64,000 nt of DNA from Membranipora membranacea (taxonomy: Eukaryota; Bryozoa; Gymnolaemata; Cheilostomatida; Membraniporidae). A model generated the notes under the pieces. That model was given only the letters and a program-made list of their open reading frames with translations, did no database searches and had not been told where the DNA came from. Numbering within the stretch: position 1 is the first letter of the stretch; each line of letters starts with the position of its first letter. Where the stretch lies: positions 5,704,001 through 5,768,000 of the forward strand of contig OU612072.1 of the NCBI GenBank assembly GCA_914767715.1, given 5' to 3'. Position numbers and translations under genes: made by a program. Shown in pieces: positions 37,601 through 49,417 of this stretch.

Positions 37601-40600
37601 TTAAATTTGAGTGGTGTGACTACCTCAGGGACATTTTCCCTATGATAATCACATGGACCCGACGTCGATTTGCTACAATTGCCTCCTGAATTATATTCAA
37701 TCTCGCTCTCACTGGATCTGTTAAACTCCCTATAATTTTCACTCTCGCTGTCGGATGAGCTAGAGTTGTTATTTTTGCTGTGCTTGATTTCGATCGTTTG
37801 CTTTGTCATTCAATTACGAATTTTTATACACTATCCCATTTTACCAGCAAAGCCACATAACATGGGACAGATTAACTTTGCATTGTATTCACTAATTCAT
37901 TCAATAGATGAATTCTGTGCGGTTTAATATTGTATGTAGAGAATATCAAAACCACTGTGTCATAACAAAAAGTCTTATTTACGAGGTACTGTATATTCCC
38001 ATTATAATCTAAGGTACTAAAAAGGTACTATTTTCTACAAGTGATCACAACTCCAAAGGAGAAAAATAGTACCTTTTTAGTACCTTCTCATCCCAACTTT
38101 GAGTGAAAATAATTCTTAACTGGGCCACATGCTGCTTTTGGACATAGCATAATGTTCTAAACTAGACTGAGAGCTCTAGAATGATACCAAAAACCTGTTC
38201 CCTTTACAAGCACTTTAAAGAAATTGAATTTAAAGGTTAAATGTTAATTACCTTTGTTTGCACCATATTTGGCCTTCTTTCTCTCATCTTAGCCACACAT
38301 TTATAAAAGTCTACTTTACACTCTGCAGCAGCTTGATCCTGTAGAGTATCTAGTGCAATGATAGCTCCTGTTCGACCAACACCAGCGCTGAGAAAATTTG
38401 AGAATAATAATGATCATTGTAATAAATGTATGATTGTGTTATGTATCATTATTAATGAAGCCCAAAATGTGTTTTGGGTCAATCCCAGCAATCGGTAGAA
38501 AAAAAAAGAAACATGCTGATGGTTGAACACGATTCGCATAACAAAGAAAACATGTTACTGACACATAGATACTGGATTATAATAGTATTAGTGTAGAAGG
38601 TGGTCTGACCATCATTTAAACAAGATAAGCTAACCTGCAGTGAGTGAGTATTGGACTAGATCTATGTGGATTCTTCAGGTCTGATACTTTTCTCAGAAAT
38701 GATAGTAGTGGCTCTGTAGAGTGTGGTACATCATGATCTGGCCAACCAGTAAACTGATAATGTGTTATTGACTTTACCTCAGAAGCCTGTGGAATAAGAG
38801 GTTTGCTACAGTCTTGTAAAGGAAAATTGAGGTGACAATACAGGAAAGATTTTTAACATTCAAATTGTTCAACAGGTTATCTTTTTGATATCACCCGGTC
38901 GAAATGTGTCAACATGGTGCGTCCCTTCTTCAGAAAACTAAAAATGAACCAGCCATGTACCTGCAATAAACCTGGACTGGCTGCTATCATAATAGAAAAC
39001 TACAATGCTATTTGTCCTGGTCTGTAATTAATTGGCTAGGATAAATGGCATGCCAGTACCAAATCAGGAATGGAACATGGAACTCAAAGATCACATGTCG
39101 GTAGCCTTAACCATTAGACCACTCATGATTCCCTGAAATGTACTACCCTTGTCCGATGACTTTTTCAATTATGTCAACAGAGAAAGACACTTGGATTTCA
39201 GAATCAAACACATACAATAATTTGTAGCGGTGTTAGCTTATTTTCATACAAAGCAAAAGTGGGATATAAATGCTGACTGACCTTGATGACCTGAAATGTC
39301 CTCATAACGAAGTCAGGCCACTTGTCTTCTGATGTCGTACTGATTGTCACATCTCCAAATATTGTATTCTCTCCTTTATTTGGCCAATATTTGATACATT
39401 TCATCTACATGAAGGAGGTAATTGGCTTCAATACAACATAATCCAAAGTGTGCCCATAAGCAAATAACTGAATCCTTCCTAATCTCTTAAAGTAAGCAAC
39501 ATCCGCATACAGTGATGAAATGATAGGGTACTGTACATGTCCACAATCAAAATACTAAAAAACAAGTTAGTCTATAACAGAATTGCAGAAAAAACATAGC
39601 TTTTCTATGACTCCTTGATTGGAATGTAGCAGAAATACCTTGCTTGCTTCAAAAAGCCTGGTGACCATGACAATGTTTTTGATGTCTTGTTGCCATATCA
39701 TGAGCCAGAAGTCGTTGACATTAGTCTCTATGGGGCCTTGTGCAGCAACAAACTTGTTTTCGTCATAGTAACCCTGGAATAGTAAAGTGCGAAGTAAAAC
39801 TTCAAGGATAACATCAGAAAGTTGGATGATATCAGTGTTAGAACTAGAAAAGCAAAAGCTGAGCCAAAGCAATTCGATTTACGAAATTCCTTTAGCACAG
39901 GTGGAATCTTCAACTGTCTTAGCCTAGCAGTACATTTGACAGAATTTCTAGCACTATAGTTTGTCATTTTAAATTTGAAGGTATTCAGTCCGAATGAGGA
40001 CTATGTTGTACTTCTACTTACAGGTTATATTACTGATGTCAGATTTGAAGCTTGATTTCATGATTTGCGATCAATATTACCCCAGTAATTTCATTTATGT
40101 GATACAAATATTAAATTTTTAAATTGGGCAAAACCAATTGGCCTGGAATTGAGACAAAACATTTAAGGTAATGCTCAACTCACAGGCATATAGCTGGCAT
40201 TGATGTAATCGGATCCTTGTGAAGGGAGTCTCTTTAGTTTCACTCTGAAATCATCACCTGAAAGAAAGTTAATTTAATTACTCGATAGACATTACAAACA
40301 ATGGGTTGAGACTTTCAAAGAGATAGACTGCGATGTCGGTTGTTTTGATTGTGTGACAAACCCAATATACAATACGAAGACATAAATTTATCATTGCTAT
40401 CGATACATTAACTGATTTATGTCCTTCCCATACCTGGATAAAGTTCCTTGTATCTGTTTTTAGATCGATTTTGAGCCAGCTGAGCAATATTTCTCTCAGG
40501 AAACGGTAACTCTCCTAGTTTCTAAAAGAGCAGTAAAATCATTGACAGGTGCAACCATTTTTATGATTAAACAAATGGATTTTTATTCTCGCATGATTTT

Positions 40601-43600
40601 ATTTGAAAAGTATTTGTTTGTAAAAATACCCCAAACTGTGTTGAGACCTCACACGGAATGTACCAAACAAAAAGCTTCATCATTTGCATGCAGCATTTTT
40701 CTTTGCAAACAAATGGATTATACTTGAATCACAGTGAGTAGTTTAAATTATTTTCTCCAAGGACTTCTCCAAGAAAGGGTAAGCTATCAAAGCAGTTGCC
40801 ATGCAATTGGAGCCGAAATAATTTTGATGATGCTTGTCGAGAGCGCTGCTTCCATCTACAAAAATCAGAAGTCAATATAGCTCTAAGCTTACTGTGTACT
40901 GTTTGTAGATAAGATCTGAGTTAGACTGAGTGTACCACTTTAGTTTCTCGACAGGGATAGCCTCAGATGTTCTGACTTGTAGAGACAAGTTCTCGTAATT
41001 ATTGACCCGGGTACTTGCTCTTCTGTTGCGGTTCGGAGTGCCTAAATGAAATGAGAATAATAAAAGATCAGTCCACAACGAACAACTCAATTTGAGTACA
41101 GTTTGAACTTTCTGGTGAATTATTAATCTAGCCCCATTTACATTTAGCCTTGCACTGTTCAAAATCTCTACATCAATCAGTACAATAACCTTACCATCAT
41201 TTCTGCTACCGCCTGTGCTCCCATATAAATCATTTCCCATAAGAGCTACTCCTAGTTGTACTTGGGGTGCTGTAGGTGGTGCAGTATAGTCATTACTCTT
41301 TTTAAAACCAAGTCTACCCCAAACTGTCTGCAGAGCTGATGACTGGTTGCTTCCACTAAAATGGCAATGACGAGGGTCAGGAAAGTGCCTTTGACCTTGG
41401 CAAATTGCCTTTCTTTTGATAAATGGAAGGATCTCTGGTTGGCCTTGATTTGTTTAACGATTGAGAGTAATGCTATCACTGGACCTGATACCACAATTGT
41501 CAGAGCACCTGCACCCGATATGAGAGTCGTTGGTTCAAAGCAACATCCAGTCATCATTCATGTTCATCTTATGCAATGTGCAAAGGTCAAGGGTACTTTC
41601 CTGAATGCACCATAATTGGCTCTGCATTGGCTCTCAGACCCAACACATTAGCCATTTGAATTGATACTCATATTCTGTTTTACTATCCTTAGGTTATATT
41701 ATAATCTACTGAGTCCATTCTTGCTGATGCTTGAAGGCCTAGAGAACCAGTTTCCTTTTGAAGGAACCTTGCCGAAAGTCTCTGATCGATTATTCAAGTT
41801 AGGGTCAAGCAATAATAGTAGAACACAAATTAGACACCATAAAAGTAAACATTCTATTATCAAATCTTTGTTGCAATACTCACACTTCTTGCTGTTTATG
41901 TTGGTTCATTTTCAGTAGGGATGCAACAATTAGCACAGCTATAACGCCTGCTATGGTTGCAGTACTTACAGCGATCCCTGCTACAGCTCCTGATGACAAC
42001 CCTCCTGGCGCCTCTGTGGCTTGGATTTTTCTTGGAGTGGTAGGTTGGATCACTAAAACTGAGTCAGTAGAAGGACAAAGATGTTTGAGTTCCTCTCTGC
42101 CAGCCAAAGTCATCTTACTACTAATTTTAGTGTATTGCTCTAATGCTACTGCTCCCGCTACACTGCTATCGCTACTAGATAGATAAGCTTATTGCTTTGG
42201 TTGCCTGTGTTTGTTTCTGACTGAGTTTAGGTCTGTTTATGTATTGAAATTTAGATTCAGCATAGCTGATTCCTGTCCTATTCCTAACTCAACTTCCAAG
42301 TTTATTCATCGCCATTGTACTTTGCTGGTTGAGGAGGCAATCTAAAAATCTATTGTTCATGGAAAAAATGGTATTGGGTCGCATTGATAATGTTTTCTTC
42401 AGATCTAATAACAGTCTGCTAAAAGTAAGAAGAACAGTTTATAACATACCTTCAAAACTTGCAATTGGTGTCTCAAGCATTTGTACAACCACATCTGTCT
42501 GTCCCTGCAAAAAACAGCAATGGAAACTTTTTGGCTAATCAGCTTACTACCAACCAACTACAATTTGAATGTAGACACTTTTGTTTGTTTTTCACTCGAG
42601 GCTACATAAATTAATTCATGCTCTAACACACGAAGATATACGTTTAATAATAAACCATGGGTTGCTGATTGTAGGGATACCTTTATTATAAAGTTGTAAG
42701 GAAGGCTGACATACCTCAACCCTGACATTGACACCATAGTAGACATCATATGCTGAGCCTTCTTCTAGTCGAGTGTTATATACACCATTATACATCAGAC
42801 CATCACCGACAGGGAATCTATATCCTAGTTCAAAATCAAATACGAAAGCCGATGTTTATGGCTTTCAGTGTTACAGTAATCTTCAGTTTGCTGAGAAGAT
42901 ATATTGAAGCAATCAATTATTCAACCTGCATGCCCTGTCTCGATGCATTATATGGTGTAATTCAGTCATGTTACTCACCAGTGGTCCCTAGTATGTATTA
43001 ACCTGATAGATAGATAGATTGATGTATAAACTATCACAAACTTTAAATAATGCGAGAAAAGGATGCATATACTTTGTCAGAGCTTGCTGCTAGAGAATGG
43101 AACTTGTATTTAAAAAATAATCTTATTGATCATGATGCACATTTGCCTCAAGGACCAGTCTTTGCCCCATGAGCTGCGCTGCGGTCATAGATTTAAAAAC
43201 TGTTTTTAAATCTATTACGGCGGTACATAAAATGTCTAAGACGACCAGAAGGGCATTGTGCTAGAAAGTTGTGTATGATAATGAGATCTTCATCAGCAAA
43301 ACAGCACATCATAATGAATTTAGTTCTCTGTTTAACAAAAGTATTGATGTTGCCTACATCAAGCACTAAATTCTTGGCATGATTAAAAACTTTTCCCAGT
43401 ACATTATTATCTTTGGCATATATGGCTGTGTGCAAATCAGGCAGAAAATACATCAAATTTCACAAACCTGTTACAGGCGCCTCAGTAAGAACTGCTGCTA
43501 AGTAGTAATTCAGATTGCAGGCCTGAGCATCGCTGTAGTTGAGTAATGGATCAAATGTGAGAGGCTTCGCTCTCTCCGGTATGATGATATAAGAGCACAA

Positions 43601-46600
43601 GCTGTTCTGACGCTTCTTCCTTGTTTCGTTGCCTTGTTTTGATAACACTACTTGATACCCACTGAGAAGAAGTAATCATATATTTGTTGATATAATATTT
43701 ATCTGGGATTTTCAGGTTGAAGTGACGGTTTGGCAGAATATGAATATTGCATTGCTTCATTAACAAAGAAATAATATGTAAGCTCGTCATAAGATTGAAC
43801 ACAGTATGATCTACAAAACATTCATAATCCGCTGACGAGTGAATAATATAGGACCAGCTTTATTAATAGTTTGAATGTTACGTACACTAATTCAAGCTCT
43901 GGTGGTGGAGTCAAAACAGGAATAGGAACAGTGAAAATACCATCAGCTCCTTGCTTCACTGCTGCCTGTTCAATGTCAACAACAACTGTAAAAAACAAAA
44001 TGGAAACAAGTTAACACATAAAAGTCAAGTTAAATACTAGTTGCCGCAATAAATCATGTATTCTTCATTGATGCTGGGTGGGGTGCACTTCTTCTCAAAT
44101 GAATTTATTTCATTTATATGAAACCAGCTCGACTGCCACATAAATCTCTTTCTAAGGCCCAATTTAGTTAGCATGCCTTTGTTATTTCAAGCTACTCATC
44201 TGTCTATGATAACAACTGCATTTTGGTTAAGAAGTTGTCGGCCTGATCACCTCATCAAGGTTATGCAATTGGTACTCACGATCAACATGTGTCAAAGTAG
44301 ATATAACAGCACTTTCTGGTCCTTTCAGGTATGTCTGGTTATTTGATGTGAAGGCTGAAACACTACATCTGGCTCTTACACCCGCTTTCAGCAGACTGCT
44401 GCAGATATCAAGGGTGGTTGGTAAAGCCAGAAGTGTGACTGAGGTAATGATCTTATTTCCATCAGTTATGCAGGAAACCTACAGAATCAGTCAAAGAGAA
44501 AGAGTTATGCTGCCTAAGGATAGCAACAGATACCAGAAGAAAAAATGCAGCTAGGTTATTTTCTGGCTCCACTTTCCAACAAAGTAACAGATTCATGGGC
44601 CCTCTTGTCGACACACAAAGATTTGATTTTGTCCCATCTCTGTTAGGTTACAAAACAAAGTTCCTGAAACAAATTTTAGGGTTAGGAGATTGCACCTGCA
44701 GATTGAATAAACACTAGCCTCATATTTGCTGATTGGTCCATTCGATGTACTTGGCCCATAAGCCCATCCAAAATAAACACAAGTTTGATTCAGAGCTCCC
44801 ATTGATAATCCTGTTGGTGCATCTCTAGGTGCTGTAAAATTAAGCTGAGGTTAAATTAGTATGATGATGAACGCGGTATTCGCTTAAAAGCCTGCAAATT
44901 GCCCTATGATGGCTTTTGTTATGGTTTGTTGGCAATTGAGACAGACGCAACATGACAAAATGACATTGCTTTATCAAATTTTTGAATCGAATGTAAGCTG
45001 GTAAAACTAAGAGCAGCTGTTACCAAGTCAGGATCAGGACAATTGGTGACACAGAGCCATCTATTTTCGTTTATTTTTGTTCAAGATAATGGTTGAGTTT
45101 GGGGATTTCAGTGAAAACAGAACAATCCTGGTTACTTAAGAGGCCATAGGACATGTCAGTGAATTGTTTGAGCGCATTGGTATTTATTGAAATAATTTTT
45201 GGTATTTATTATTGTACTGGCATGGGTAACACTTTGTCAGATTCAGGATGGCAATATAAAGGTAGAATCCTCAGATCACAAACAGAATAGTTTGGAATTA
45301 GCAAGCACATCCCTCTTACAATAGATAATATTCATAATTATGACCCCAATAAAAAACCTGAACACATTTAACTTCAAACTTCAGATATCAAGTGGGTTTT
45401 TATCACATTGAGTGCTACTTGGTTTTACAGTTCCGGAAAAGTGCATCGCTTTGCTTCATCAATCATGTCAAAGTTGCTCACAGTGTATAATATTGTCATG
45501 CAAGGTGGAATGGAGTATTGTCATAGGTGGATGTGGATTGATAGAGCACATGCTACATTATATATCCCTTCCTTCTAACTTTACTGACATCACGTCTGGC
45601 CAATTCAATACAAGATTAGGGGATCCGGCAATTAAAATGAAACTTGTCGCGATATTTGCAAAAAACTTACAAAAATGCCTTGAGGGGAAAATGACAATTA
45701 TACATGAATAATTATGATGGCAGATTAATCTGATCGAATTCCAGTTTGATTCTGATTGTACCCTAACTGCGCCCGCAATACCTGTTGAAATGGTTAGCAC
45801 AGTAATTTTAGTTTCCACACTAGACTTCTTTTGTGAATTTATTGCTCTGACTTCGATGCTGTAATTTTTGTAAGCCTCCACATGTACACCCATCTCTGTT
45901 AGTGTGAGCTCAGGGTAGGAAATGTTACCATCGATAGAGATCTCATATGTGAGCACCTGGTCCGGTAGTGGCGCACATCCAGTTATTTGTGGAATCTGTC
46001 AAAAACAGAAAAAGACATTTGATTAATTGTGTAATTGAGATGTGTTGAGAGACATCCAGTTTCAGTGTTCAGAAAAATACAAATCCATTGATTTCTTTTG
46101 TATAATTCTATGTTGGCTAGGAGTCTTAGAGTTGTACTGCTATACATGCAAAGATTTCTTTTGAGTAGAGAGTAGCGCCGGTCCAAAGTTATTTCTGAAT
46201 TTTTCCATTTTGTTGTTCATTCATTTGAAATATAATTGTTTTGGAAACTCACAGGCCAGCTTATGTTGAGGTTCACAGGTCTCTCTGGATGAGGAGAGTC
46301 TGAAGTTTGTATCACATCTATTTTCTCCACAGCAGAAGGATCTAAGTTATAAAGGATAGATGGTAAAGATTAACCACTATTATGTTACATGGCAAGTAGG
46401 CAATGAGACAGTTAAAGTGATCAAATGTTAATGTCACCTGTTAAACTAATCATAATTCATTCTGTTGCACAAACAGTATTGCTTACTTTCACAAATGAAT
46501 TCAGTGGTTGAGACAAGAAATAACTCTGATGCCAACAGGAACTGATGTGATATAAGCTCGATTTCAAAGGAGGTGTTTGTTTCTGGTGACAGATCGGCAT

Positions 46601-48902
46601 ATGTGAAGCGCAATTCTTCATTCCCATAGCGCACAGATATTCTTTGCAGTACAGCTCTGATTCCATCAGTTCTATGTTCATATAGCTTTAGCCTAATGTT
46701 AGGCAACATCAAAAATAATTATAGTATAGTGAATGTCTGAGCATCCAATAAAGCCAAACTTCTGCTCAATGCTTGCAAGGGCTCAAACAGACATTAAACG
46801 GAGTAAGAATTACCGCCTTGATTGAAAGACGTGGCACACTAAAATATTTCCATGCAACAGTTCAATAAAATGTGGTAAGCTTGACAGCGAAGGCCCTAGA
46901 TGACTAAGCTTTGAAATGATGATTTAAAACGTTTTGTTCCAGTGAACAAAATATTGTTAGAACATGGTTGCTATCATAGATTCAGTAAGGCTTACTTTCA
47001 GATGAAGAAATGTTTTACAAAGTATGAGTAAAATCTGTAAATTGTGACATTATTATCTTACTCTGATGTGGCGATGACTGTGTAGTTGAAACCTGTGATA
47101 TTAACATGGAGTTGTCTCCTCATCATGATGGAGGGATATAGCGTCTTTTTCTGTAATACACAATATCTGATCATGGACTGCATTTGATAAGAGTGATGAT
47201 GACTGTAACAGCTTCAACAATACAAAACAGAACATTCTTTTTCAGAAATTGTTGCCATTCTGAAAGACCTTAGCCAATGTGATGCCATTGTTTGGTATTT
47301 TCTTGAAAATACCCATATCTCTAGCTGCAATATATTGCACAACATGAAGAATACCGAAGTTTGTATCATGACATACTTTGCGCTTGATTGATCAATAAAC
47401 TGTTCAGGGCCACTTCGAAAGTTATATTCAGAGGCATTGGCTCGCTCACACAACCCAATTGATCACAACCAACAAATTGGCTGCATATACATAGCTGTGT
47501 AGTAACATACCCTCATCAGTAAATCCTGTCACAGTAACTTCTCTCAGTGTCACAGTGTCAGAGTCAGCATTGAAGATAGCTACATGTCTGGCTACACTTA
47601 TCTCCCCTGGCTGTTCTGGTATCTGTATTAAGTCTGGTGAGTTCCGGTACACTCTGATTGTATGTATGATCTTCCAGTTGTCTGTATCATCCGGATCAGG
47701 GTGTGCTGGGGTATTGGAATCCTCAGTACTGAAGAGTAGCTTAGTATAATCCAATCTGCGGTCCGCATAAATTGTGTAACAAAAGTTCACTGATTAATAA
47801 GCAAAAAATTGATTGTGTAAGGGGTCCAACACAGTAATTTCCGATCACACACACTCACATGCTTCTTGGCCTATTGGCTAAGGTCAAATCGTCACTGACA
47901 ATGGGCGATTAGTGCATGTTTCTGTTTTTGGTAGATTGTTGCACACCCACAATTAGGAGGTCCTCTATGGCCTCACCTCTAGGATGCATTCTAGTTTTCT
48001 AGGATGTACCACACTCTCAGTACGAGGATTTTGGGCAACTTTCGTCCCTCTTTAGGGACAGCCCATCCTCTATTTTGTCATAAACAGGACACACCCTTAT
48101 ATTGGTTGATTGCAGCAACTATCCCTCTAGTAATGTAGGGGAAGAAAGTTTCCTCAATCCTTAGTCCAGTTGTAACCATTGCAGGAGTTTAAGCAATTTA
48201 CAAATCAATTCAGCAAGATAAAGCAAGTTCCGAATTGACAAGCTGCCTTGAAAAATCAGTCATTCTACAGCGAAGAAGGTTACCTGAACAACCATTTTTT
48301 ATCACGAGATTTTGTAATAACAGCAGATATTGAAAATACAGTTATATATAGAAGAATTAGCAATACAACTTACGAAGTTTTCTCCCTCTATTGCACACAG
48401 TTATATTGTAGATGTAATGTATTTTGCCCAAATCGACCCTCCACCAGCTGTTGCGCTGTGCCTCTGTGTGAGACCAGAGACCATCATTCACATGAACATT
48501 CATACACTGTGCCGGTATTGGGTCACCATCTACTGCTAACTCAGCACTATATCTGACGTCTAATGTCGAAGATTGATACGCCGGTTTTGCCAAGGCAACA
48601 TTTACTTGAGCCTCAATAACCTTACCTACAGAGAAAGTAATATAAGAGTGGTGAAGTCAACAGAGATGCAACACAATATCAACCACCTAGAAGTATAGAA
48701 TCAAGAGAGTTAGATCGCCAAGAAAACTAGATAATGATTAGATCGTGCATGTCTCTCAAACAAAACGAGCTCAGAGTAACACATTTTGATACACGAGAAA
48801 TTAAGATTGTTGTTATCCGTTAATGATACACATACCTAACAGTGTATGGTAGATCAAAATACACCGCGCTGCCTCCATCAAAGCAAGATTAAGTTGTTTC
48901 AT
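32340..48902 (-). CDS. Copy C: FTP-lectin/FN3 receptor-type protein tyrosine phosphatase
   Basis: Exons: 48,902-48,836; 48,625-48,374; 47,789-47,511; 47,150-47,062; 46,692-46,487; 46,341-46,253; 45,995-45,782; 44,831-44,719; 44,478-44,280; 43,985-43,886; 43,661-43,468; 42,824-42,715; 42,504-42,450; 42,052-41,884; 41,355-41,318; 41,269-41,195; 41,041-40,893; 40,521-40,434; 40,257-40,184; 39,773-39,639; 39,404-39,282; 38,786-38,635; 38,387-38,252; 35,176-35,054; 34,632-34,465; 34,121-33,993; 33,722-33,591; 33,308-33,163; 32,882-32,747; 32,414-32,340. This gives about 1,337 residues if exon 4 were in frame; exon 4 is one base too long for the phases on either side. Order: signal peptide, FTP domain (to about 199), three FN3-like domains, membrane-proximal region, transmembrane about 677-702, D1, D2. 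It should dephosphorylate phosphotyrosine at the plasma membrane. The 38-bp exon is the least certain, and the start could be the second ATG at 48,878. Confidence 0.88.
35759..36108. repeat. 80-bp direct repeat pair
   Basis: Bases 35,759-35,838 and 36,029-36,108 differ at only about three positions (both contain ctctttaactggattcgtta). They are spaced 270 bp apart within a copy C intron. Confidence 0.85.
38011..38086. repeat. Perfect 24-bp inverted repeat (hairpin)
   Basis: The arms aaggtactaaaaaggtacta + tttt (38,011-38,034) and their exact complement (38,063-38,086) are separated by 28 bp. Each arm holds two ggtacta units. It lies about 170 bp from the acceptor-side exon at 38,252. Probably a tiny foldback element. 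Confidence 0.85.
38252..40521 (-). CDS. D1 catalytic phosphatase domain of copy C
   Basis: Six exons carry every D1 landmark: [17 protein letters not shown] (the phosphotyrosine loop), FVAAQGP and [38 protein letters not shown] (general acid Asp about 956), and [10 protein letters not shown] (nucleophile Cys about 989, Arg about 995). The Q loop MVQTKVQF continues into the exon at 35,176. The split of the [10 protein letters not shown] motif across an intron (38,635/38,387, after HC and two bases of Ser) is seen in other animal RPTP genes. I see no loss of a key residue, so D1 is predicted to be active. Confidence 0.93.
40893..42052 (-). CDS. Transmembrane and juxtamembrane exons of copy C
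   Basis: Exon 14 (42,052-41,884) encodes a helix [19 protein letters not shown] continuing LIVASLL, then a polar MNQHKQQE stretch. Its 169-bp length equals that of copy A. Exons 15-17 encode a basic juxtamembrane region (NRNRRASTR) and NNYENL, a YxN motif that could bind a Grb2-type SH2 domain, then [13 protein letters not shown], the usual entry to an RPTP D1 domain. The 41,355-41,318 microexon was chosen because it alone restores phase between exon 14 (phase 2) and exon 16 (phase 1) with a good acceptor. Confidence 0.75.
42450..48625 (-). CDS. Ectodomain exons of copy C
   Basis: The FTP domain spans exons 2-3 ([37 protein letters not shown]). Exons 4-9 encode FN3-like modules: NLNISWP opens one, then YEISIDGN and YSIEVRAIN. 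Another carries [10 protein letters not shown] and CSVFAFTSNN-like strands with paired cysteines. Exons 10-13 form the membrane-proximal segment seen in many RPTPs ([31 protein letters not shown]). Exons 5, 6, 8, 9, 12 and 13 are identical in length to those of copy A (206, 89, 113, 199, 110 and 55 bp), so the two ectodomains share descent although the sequence has diverged widely. Several NxT/S sites suit a glycosylated surface protein. Confidence 0.82.
47062..47150 (-). pseudogene. Exon 4 of copy C with a 1-bp frame problem
   Basis: The preceding exon ends in phase 1 and the next begins in phase 2, so this exon should be 88 or 91 bp (3n+1), but it is 89. The first part aligns with copy A in one frame ([14 protein letters not shown] against copy A NTIAIQHSVEDRTP) and the end in another ([14 protein letters not shown]). 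The likely extra base is in TGTTAAT, or alternatively in the AAAAA run at the exon start. As written, a TAA results. Confidence 0.7.
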
Positions 48903-49417
48903 TGCTCAATCAGTCTTTAGTATGATAAGAAATCTTGTATATTTAGGAGATCCCCGTGGTCGACCTAGCCGAATAAAATCATCTTCCCAATTGAGCTGCA
49001 GCTGTAGCTAGCACACACAACTTGTCGATAATAGCGGGTTGAATCACATATAATTTAATTACACAGGGCTACTTCCCTGTTCATACACTGCCATCATGTG
49101 ACACAGATGAGATATCAATAAATCATGTTCCTGATAAGTCTGACACAAACATTAAATCAAAACAAAGAATGCCTACTGCAAGGCGGAATATGAAGGAAGT
49201 TACTGGTTATATTTGGTTTATTATTTCACTGGTTAATATTTGGAGTTATTCAATTCATGTCTTTAACAGCGGGTTGATCATCGCATAGCGGAAGCTTTCC
49301 TTATAAATCATGATGAGAAGAGGAAGATAAACACCTATTTAGAGTAAACAGATATATTTGCATCATATTAAAGTCTGGTCAGATGTTGTTTTTTCTATTG
49401 TTTGTGAAATGTGCTCA

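Larger units (their letters stand above)
35177..38251. other. 3-kb intron of copy C
   Basis: This is the largest intron of the gene. It contains an 80-bp direct repeat, a hairpin at 38,011-38,086 and a minus-strand Ser/Glu/Asn-rich open frame (37,809-37,591, 72 codons) without good splice context. I do not call that frame a gene. Confidence 0.5.

Noticed and set aside
37591-37809. Ser/Asn/Glu-rich minus-strand frame in a copy C intron
   Set aside because: Low-complexity composition, no acceptor/donor pair fitting the phases of the gene, and the neighbouring PTP exons join correctly without it.
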